From NCBI GenBank assembly GCA_964438025.1, contig CAYTIK010000033.1, positions 1 to 8,538 of the forward strand: 8,538 nt of DNA, given 5' to 3'. The notes below the pieces were generated by a model that searched no databases, was not told the origin of the DNA, and saw only the letters and a list, made by a program, of their open reading frames with translations. This DNA is from GCA-002790615 sp964438025. Lineage in GTDB: Bacteria; Patescibacteriota; Minisyncoccia; Moranbacterales; UBA2206. Position numbers and translations under genes: made by a program. Below, in pieces: positions 6,287 through 8,538 of this stretch (positions within the stretch are counted from its first letter, which is position 1; every line of letters begins with the position of its first letter).

Positions 6287-7075
6287 ATGAAAATATTTAA
6301 AACAACTTGGCTAAAAGGAATAATCATAACAGTATTTTTAGTAGTCAGTTTGATTGTTTGGAAAGAAAAATCCGAGGCTCCAATATTAACAAAAAATGAT
6401 CCACCGGCTAGCGGAGAAAATTATTCAACAGCCGGAGACGATTTGATTATAGTTAGTCAGGAAAAAACAAGCCAGAATTATGGTAAAAAAGAAGAAATTA
6501 TCAGGATTCCTGCTAAAATTTTCATAGAAGTTCCTTTCACTTCCCAAGCACCTTTTAAGAATTGGGACGAGTATCACGAAGAAGCTTGTGAGGAAGCTTC
6601 CTTGATAATGGTGAAATATTTTTTTGACAACAGAAAATTAACTCCGGAAATTGCGGAAAAAGAAATCCAAGCTTTGATCAGTTTTCAACTGAAAAAATAC
6701 GGCGATTATCGGGACAGTAACGCCGAAGAAATAGTCAAGCTTGCCAAAGATTTCTATGGTTTAGAAAATCTCCAAGTGGTTTACGATTTTTCCCAAGAAG
6801 ATCTGAAAAAATGGCTGGCCAAAGGAAAACCGATAATTGTCCCAGCTGCCGGAAGGCTTTTGGACAATCCTAATTTTACTTATCCCGGTCCGCTGTATCA
6901 TAATCTGGTTTTGACCGGCTATGTCGGCCGGGAAATAATCACCAATGATCCTGGCACGCGCCGAGGAGAAAGCTACCGCTATAATATAAACGTTCTTTAC
7001 GAAGCTATCCATGATTTTCCGGGGAAAAAAGAGAATATAATTAAGGGGAGAAAGGCTATGATTGTGGTGGAGTAA
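6287..7075 (+). CDS. Membrane-anchored C39-like cysteine peptidase
   Basis: The 262-residue product has a basic N-terminus, a membrane anchor at about 10-25, a low-complexity polar linker to about 75, and a papain-fold C39-like domain. Visible catalytic elements are SQAPF (Q87, possible oxyanion Gln), EEACEEAS (C101, nucleophile), LYHNLVLTGY (H205) and ITNDPGTRRG (N220/D221 as third member). The layout agrees with the Peptidase_C39_2 type rather than ABC-fused bacteriocin peptidases, as there is no transporter part. Substrate unknown; it would act outside the membrane, perhaps on surface proteins or wall peptides. A TTG at 6269 lies in the same frame but overlaps the transpeptidase end; ATG 6287, just before the Lys-rich start of the anchor, is preferred. 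It is the last gene of the cluster. Its TAA stop coincides with the left copy of the TAAA repeat flanking the inverted-repeat element, which does not disrupt the frame. Confidence 0.85.
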   Translation: MKIFKTTWLKGIIITVFLVVSLIVWKEKSEAPILTKNDPPASGENYSTAGDDLIIVSQEKTSQNYGKKEEIIRIPAKIFIEVPFTSQAPFKNWDEYHEEACEEASLIMVKYFFDNRKLTPEIAEKEIQALISFQLKKYGDYRDSNAEEIVKLAKDFYGLENLQVVYDFSQEDLKKWLAKGKPIIVPAAGRLLDNPNFTYPGPLYHNLVLTGYVGREIITNDPGTRRGESYRYNINVLYEAIHDFPGKKENIIKGRKAMIVVE

Positions 7076-7101
7076 ACCCCCACACTAATTGTAAATAAGA
7101 A

Positions 7102-7116
7102 TTTATGTGACATAAA
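7102..7116. repeat. 15-bp palindrome inside the inverted-repeat element
   Basis: TTTATGTGACATAAA has two perfect 7-bp arms around a single G. It resembles a dimeric repressor operator in form, or a short hairpin near one end of a mobile element. No regulator can be named. Confidence 0.45.
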
Positions 7117-7148
7117 GTTGTAAGGTAAAATCGCCTATCGGCTCTAGT

Positions 7149-7176
7149 TTGTGTTATATATAGTTTTTGCTAAAAT
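7149..7176 (+). promoter_or_regulatory. Element-borne outward promoter candidate
   Basis: TTGTGT (7149-7154) and an extended -10, TGC-TAAAAT (7168-7176), are 16 bp apart. The -10 overlaps the right terminal repeat, so transcription would start within or just beyond the repeat and run into the small membrane protein gene. Confidence 0.35.
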
Positions 7177-7195
7177 TAGTGTGGGGGTAAAGACA

Positions 7196-7204
7196 TGCTA
7201 TAAT
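7196..7204 (+). promoter_or_regulatory. Extended -10 promoter for the small TM protein and HAD genes
   Basis: TGCTATAAT is a perfect -10 with the TGN extension, so it can work with a poor -35. At 17 bp spacing the -35 position (7176-7181, TTAGTG) lies inside the right terminal repeat of the element. Without the element, TTGTGG from the end of the peptidase gene would lie 16 bp upstream. Transcription would begin near 7211, at the edge of the ribosome binding site. Confidence 0.6.
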
Positions 7205-7214
7205 AAAAAAAGAG

Positions 7215-7222
7215 AGGAGGTG
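7215..7222 (+). promoter_or_regulatory. Strong Shine-Dalgarno for the 56-aa protein
   Basis: AGGAGGTG matches the anti-Shine-Dalgarno at eight consecutive positions and ends 7 nt before ATG 7230. No other gene in the window has such a site, and it decides the reading frame in this stretch. Confidence 0.85.
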
Positions 7223-7229
7223 TTGGCTT

Positions 7230-7400
7230 ATGAAGTCGAAAATAGCGGAAATCACGATGCTATTATCAGTAATGGCGGTTTTAATTTCAGCGGTAGTTTC
7301 TTTTTGGCAGATAACTTTCTGGTTGGCGGGAACCCAATGGATTCTGATCGGTATCGCCCTGGGAATTTATGGCATCTTTCTTAAAATGAAAAACGCCTAG
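7230..7400 (+). CDS. Small two-TM membrane protein (56 aa), function unknown
   Basis: The frame from ATG 7230 to TAG 7398-7400 encodes 56 residues, starting MKSKIAEITMLLSV and ending IFLKMKNA. Two hydrophobic helices are clear at about 8-26 and 29-51, joined by a very short turn, with lysines at both ends. This suggests a helical hairpin with both termini in the cytoplasm. Support is strong for so short a gene: a perfect extended -10 promoter, a perfect Shine-Dalgarno at the right spacing, and a coherent membrane topology. A longer overlapping frame (7151-7384) has neither promoter nor ribosome site in register. I do not recognise the family. The HAD phosphatase gene starts 18 nt downstream and is probably co-transcribed. 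Confidence 0.85.
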   Translation: MKSKIAEITMLLSVMAVLISAVVSFWQITFWLAGTQWILIGIALGIYGIFLKMKNA

Positions 7401-7418
7401 GTTCATCTATTTATTTAA

Positions 7419-8117
7419 ATGAAAACAAATAAAAAATTCGCCATTTTTGATATTGACGGCACGATTTTTCGGAAAAATCTGGCTTTTGAATTGATTGATG
7501 AATTAGCCTGGATGAAAATTTTTAATATCAAAGTCAGGAATGAATTGGTCCGCTTGTATTCGCGCTGGCTCAATCATGAGGGCACTTATGAAGAATATCG
7601 CAAAGCCTTGGTAAACCTGTATGCGGAAAATTTAAAAGGTTGCCAGCAAGAAAAAATTATTCAAGCCAGCAAAAAAGTCATACCTTTTTATAAAGATCGC
7701 ACTTATATTTTTACCAGCCAATTGATTGCCAAATTAAAAAAAGCCAATTATACTATTATCGCTATTTCCGGATCGCCTAACGAAATAGTGGAAGAATACA
7801 ACCGTTATTTGAAATTCGATGCGGTTTTCGGCTCGGTTTATGAAGTGGATAAGCAAGGAATTTATACCGGGAAAGCGATATTTGAACCGACAATTCATAA
7901 GGGCCATGTAGCCAAGCAATATGCGCTGGAAAAAGGCTTAAAATTCAAAGATTCTTACGGAGTTGGCGATACCGAATCAGATGCTAAATTTTTGGAAATT
8001 GTGGAGAACCCCATCGCTTTTAATCCCAATTTCAATTTAAAAAAGATTGCCGAAGAGAAGGGCTGGAGGATTGTAGTGGAAAAAAAAGATGTTATTTATG
8101 AGATAGCTGGTAATTAA
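7419..8117 (+). CDS. HAD-superfamily phosphatase (subfamily IB, SerB-like)
   Basis: The 232-residue soluble product has all four HAD motifs. Motif I is FDIDGTIF with nucleophile D11 and acid/base D13. Motif II is IAISGSP (S117). A lysine after the cap/insert region (K161 or K166 in HKGHVAKQYALEKG) serves as motif III. Motif IV is GVGDTESDAKFLE (D184, D188), followed by the PIAFNPN strand typical of subfamily IB. A helical cap lies between motifs I and II (about 20-95). The family includes phosphoserine phosphatase and related small-molecule phosphatases; the substrate is not evident and no serine genes are nearby. Length is normal for the group. It follows the small membrane protein gene by 18 nt, has no Shine-Dalgarno or promoter of its own in that gap, and is probably second in a two-gene operon. 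Confidence 0.9.
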   Translation: MKTNKKFAIFDIDGTIFRKNLAFELIDELAWMKIFNIKVRNELVRLYSRWLNHEGTYEEYRKALVNLYAENLKGCQQEKIIQASKKVIPFYKDRTYIFTSQLIAKLKKANYTIIAISGSPNEIVEEYNRYLKFDAVFGSVYEVDKQGIYTGKAIFEPTIHKGHVAKQYALEKGLKFKDSYGVGDTESDAKFLEIVENPIAFNPNFNLKKIAEEKGWRIVVEKKDVIYEIAGN

Positions 8118-8120
8118 TCC

Positions 8121-8149
8121 TAAACATTTTGAATATGTAAGACTAGACT
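8121..8149 (+). promoter_or_regulatory. Weak promoter candidate for the 63-aa protein
   Basis: TAAACA (8121-8126) and TAGACT (8144-8149) are 17 bp apart. The -10 is the same hexamer as in the promoter at 1096-1124. No TGN extension is present and the -35 is poor, so this is only a candidate. Confidence 0.2.
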
Positions 8150-8174
8150 TTTTAATAATAATTAGATTGGTAAG

Positions 8175-8213
8175 CCCGCCCGCCCCTGCCTATCGGCAGG
8201 CAAGTTTGGCGGG
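8175..8213. repeat. Nested GC-rich hairpin repeat
   Basis: An inner perfect hairpin, CCTGCC (8185-8190), TATC loop, GGCAGG (8195-8200), sits inside an outer pair CCCGCC (8175-8180) and GGCGGG (8208-8213). The segment is far richer in G+C than its surroundings. No T-tract follows, so it is not an obvious terminator for the HAD gene, though it could slow transcription. The shape suggests a dispersed intergenic repeat. Confidence 0.55.
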
Positions 8214-8240
8214 AAATAACTCAAAAATAAATTTAAGCTT

Positions 8241-8432
8241 ATGAACGAAAAGGTACTCGGTTTTATCGCGATCGGCTTGGCCTTATTTATTATTTATTTT
8301 CTGATTGGCATGTTCCGGGCGAAAAATATCAATACTTTTCTGGACGAATGGATGGAAAGGACGCTCTGGCTGTGGCTACCGTTTTACGCGTTGTGGCGGT
8401 TAATTCGGGAAGTGATTTTGAGTAAAAGGTAA
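8241..8432 (+). CDS. Small Trp-rich membrane protein (63 aa), function unknown
   Basis: The product starts MNEKVLGFIAIGLALF and has one clear membrane helix at about 5-24. A polar stretch (RAKNINTFLDEWMER) follows, then a second aromatic, partly amphipathic helix at about 41-60, and a basic end (SKR). Four tryptophans (W37, W43, W45, W52) in 63 residues and the LWLWLP motif suggest contact with the membrane interface. It could be a two-TM protein or a single-TM protein with a surface helix. I do not recognise the family. No Shine-Dalgarno precedes the ATG. Its separation from the HAD gene by a repeat, and a terminator at its own stop codon, suggest an independent unit, although no strong promoter is visible. 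Confidence 0.7.
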   Translation: MNEKVLGFIAIGLALFIIYFLIGMFRAKNINTFLDEWMERTLWLWLPFYALWRLIREVILSKR

Positions 8433-8450
8433 ATCCTCCTTTTACTTTTT
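8421..8450 (+). terminator. Terminator hairpin overlapping the end of the 63-aa gene
   Basis: AGTAAAAGG (8421-8429), which is the last three sense codons, pairs perfectly with CCTTTTACT (8438-8446) around an 8-nt loop containing the stop codon, and TTTT follows at 8447-8450. The stem is A/T-rich, so termination may be weak. Confidence 0.5.
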
Positions 8451-8504
8451 ATTGTTTGTTTCCTGAGGTTTTGAAGACAAAAATTAATTAGTTCCTAACT
8501 TAAT

Positions 8505-8527
8505 TCCCCGGGCGTAAGCCCGAGGGA
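8505..8527. repeat. GNRA-capped hairpin near the right edge
   Basis: TCCCCGGGC (8505-8513) pairs with GCCCG (8518-8522) and GGGA (8524-8527), with A8523 bulged, around a GTAA loop of the GNRA type. No T-tract is visible within the window. It may be a dispersed repeat or the leader of a gene beyond the edge. Nothing else is seen in 8451-8538. Confidence 0.45.
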
Positions 8528-8538
8528 TGAAGTTGATT

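Larger units (their letters stand above)
7073..7191. mobile_element. Probable miniature inverted-repeat element (MITE-like) with TAAA duplication
   Basis: Perfect 14-bp terminal inverted repeats, CCCCCACACTAATT (7077-7090) and AATTAGTGTGGGGG (7174-7187), bound a 111-bp non-coding segment. TAAA stands immediately outside on both sides (7073-7076 and 7188-7191), as a 4-bp target-site duplication would. The interior is A/T-rich and holds a 15-bp palindrome (7102-7116), a small GCC-TATC-GGC hairpin (7133-7142) and a promoter-like sequence near its right end. No transposase is present here, so movement would need one in trans. Deleting the element with one TAAA leaves the peptidase stop codon and the downstream -10 box intact. 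An alternative is a structured RNA leader closed by a 14-bp stem; the matched flanks favour the mobile reading. Confidence 0.65.

Noticed and set aside
7151..7384. A 77-codon + strand frame overlapping the small membrane protein gene
   Set aside because: It has no ribosome site in register and begins inside the inverted-repeat element. The promoter and perfect Shine-Dalgarno fit the 56-aa frame from 7230 instead.
7419..8117. Naming the HAD phosphatase serB
   Set aside because: The motifs place it in subfamily IB, but substrate-defining residues and serine-pathway context are lacking, so phosphoserine phosphatase activity is not supported.
1..8538. CRISPR arrays, tRNA or rRNA genes, full-length insertion sequences
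   Set aside because: No regularly spaced direct repeats, no tRNA-like cloverleaf or rRNA signature, and no transposase motif were seen on either strand.

Overview
This A+T-rich window carries ten protein genes, all on the + strand. It looks like a chromosomal segment of a Candidate Phyla Radiation (Patescibacteria) bacterium, probably a Parcubacteria/Falkowbacteria-like lineage. That placement is an inference. It rests on the protein styles (CAP protein, lysozyme-fold glucosaminidase-like protein, Ig-like plus YkuD transpeptidase, a C39-like peptidase with an EACEEAS active site), short intergenic gaps, starts mostly without Shine-Dalgarno sequences, and palindromic intergenic repeats. No marker gene is present, so the lineage cannot be fixed. 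Reading frames are consistent with the standard bacterial code. All ten genes end in TAA or TAG and none in TGA.

Layout: (1) 1-1015, a promoter (TTGACT, 17 bp, TATAAT), a secreted CAP-domain protein with a C-terminal membrane segment, and a rho-independent terminator. (2) 1016-1966, a 57-bp hairpin element flanked by TTGA direct repeats, a promoter whose -35 box is the right-hand TTGA copy, a membrane-anchored lysozyme-fold protein, and a strong terminator. (3) 1967-7075, a tight five-gene cluster: cytoplasmic family 1 beta-glycosidase, EamA/DMT 10-TM transporter, membrane-anchored clan-A glycoside hydrolase, L,D-transpeptidase, and a C39-like cysteine peptidase; gaps are 2 to 19 nt. (4) 7073-7191, a probable miniature inverted-repeat element (perfect 14-bp terminal repeats, 4-bp TAAA duplication) sitting at the stop codon of the peptidase gene. 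(5) 7196-8117, a strong extended -10 promoter and the only perfect Shine-Dalgarno in the window, driving a 56-aa two-TM protein followed by a HAD-family phosphatase. (6) 8118-8538, a nested GC-rich hairpin repeat, a 63-aa Trp-rich membrane protein whose terminator overlaps its stop codon, and a final hairpin with a GNRA loop.

Functionally, most of the window concerns the cell envelope. Five proteins have an N-terminal signal or anchor and an extracytoplasmic catalytic or binding domain (CAP, lysozyme-like, clan-A hydrolase, YkuD, C39). The cluster mixes glycan hydrolysis outside the cell, a possible small-molecule permease, cytoplasmic beta-glycoside hydrolysis, and peptidoglycan cross-linking. 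A plausible reading is an envelope-remodelling and glycan-processing locus of a small symbiotic cell; the substrates cannot be read from the sequence. The least expected features are the two inverted-repeat elements with 4-bp flanking duplications, both sitting on promoters, and the short membrane protein gene hidden behind one of them.
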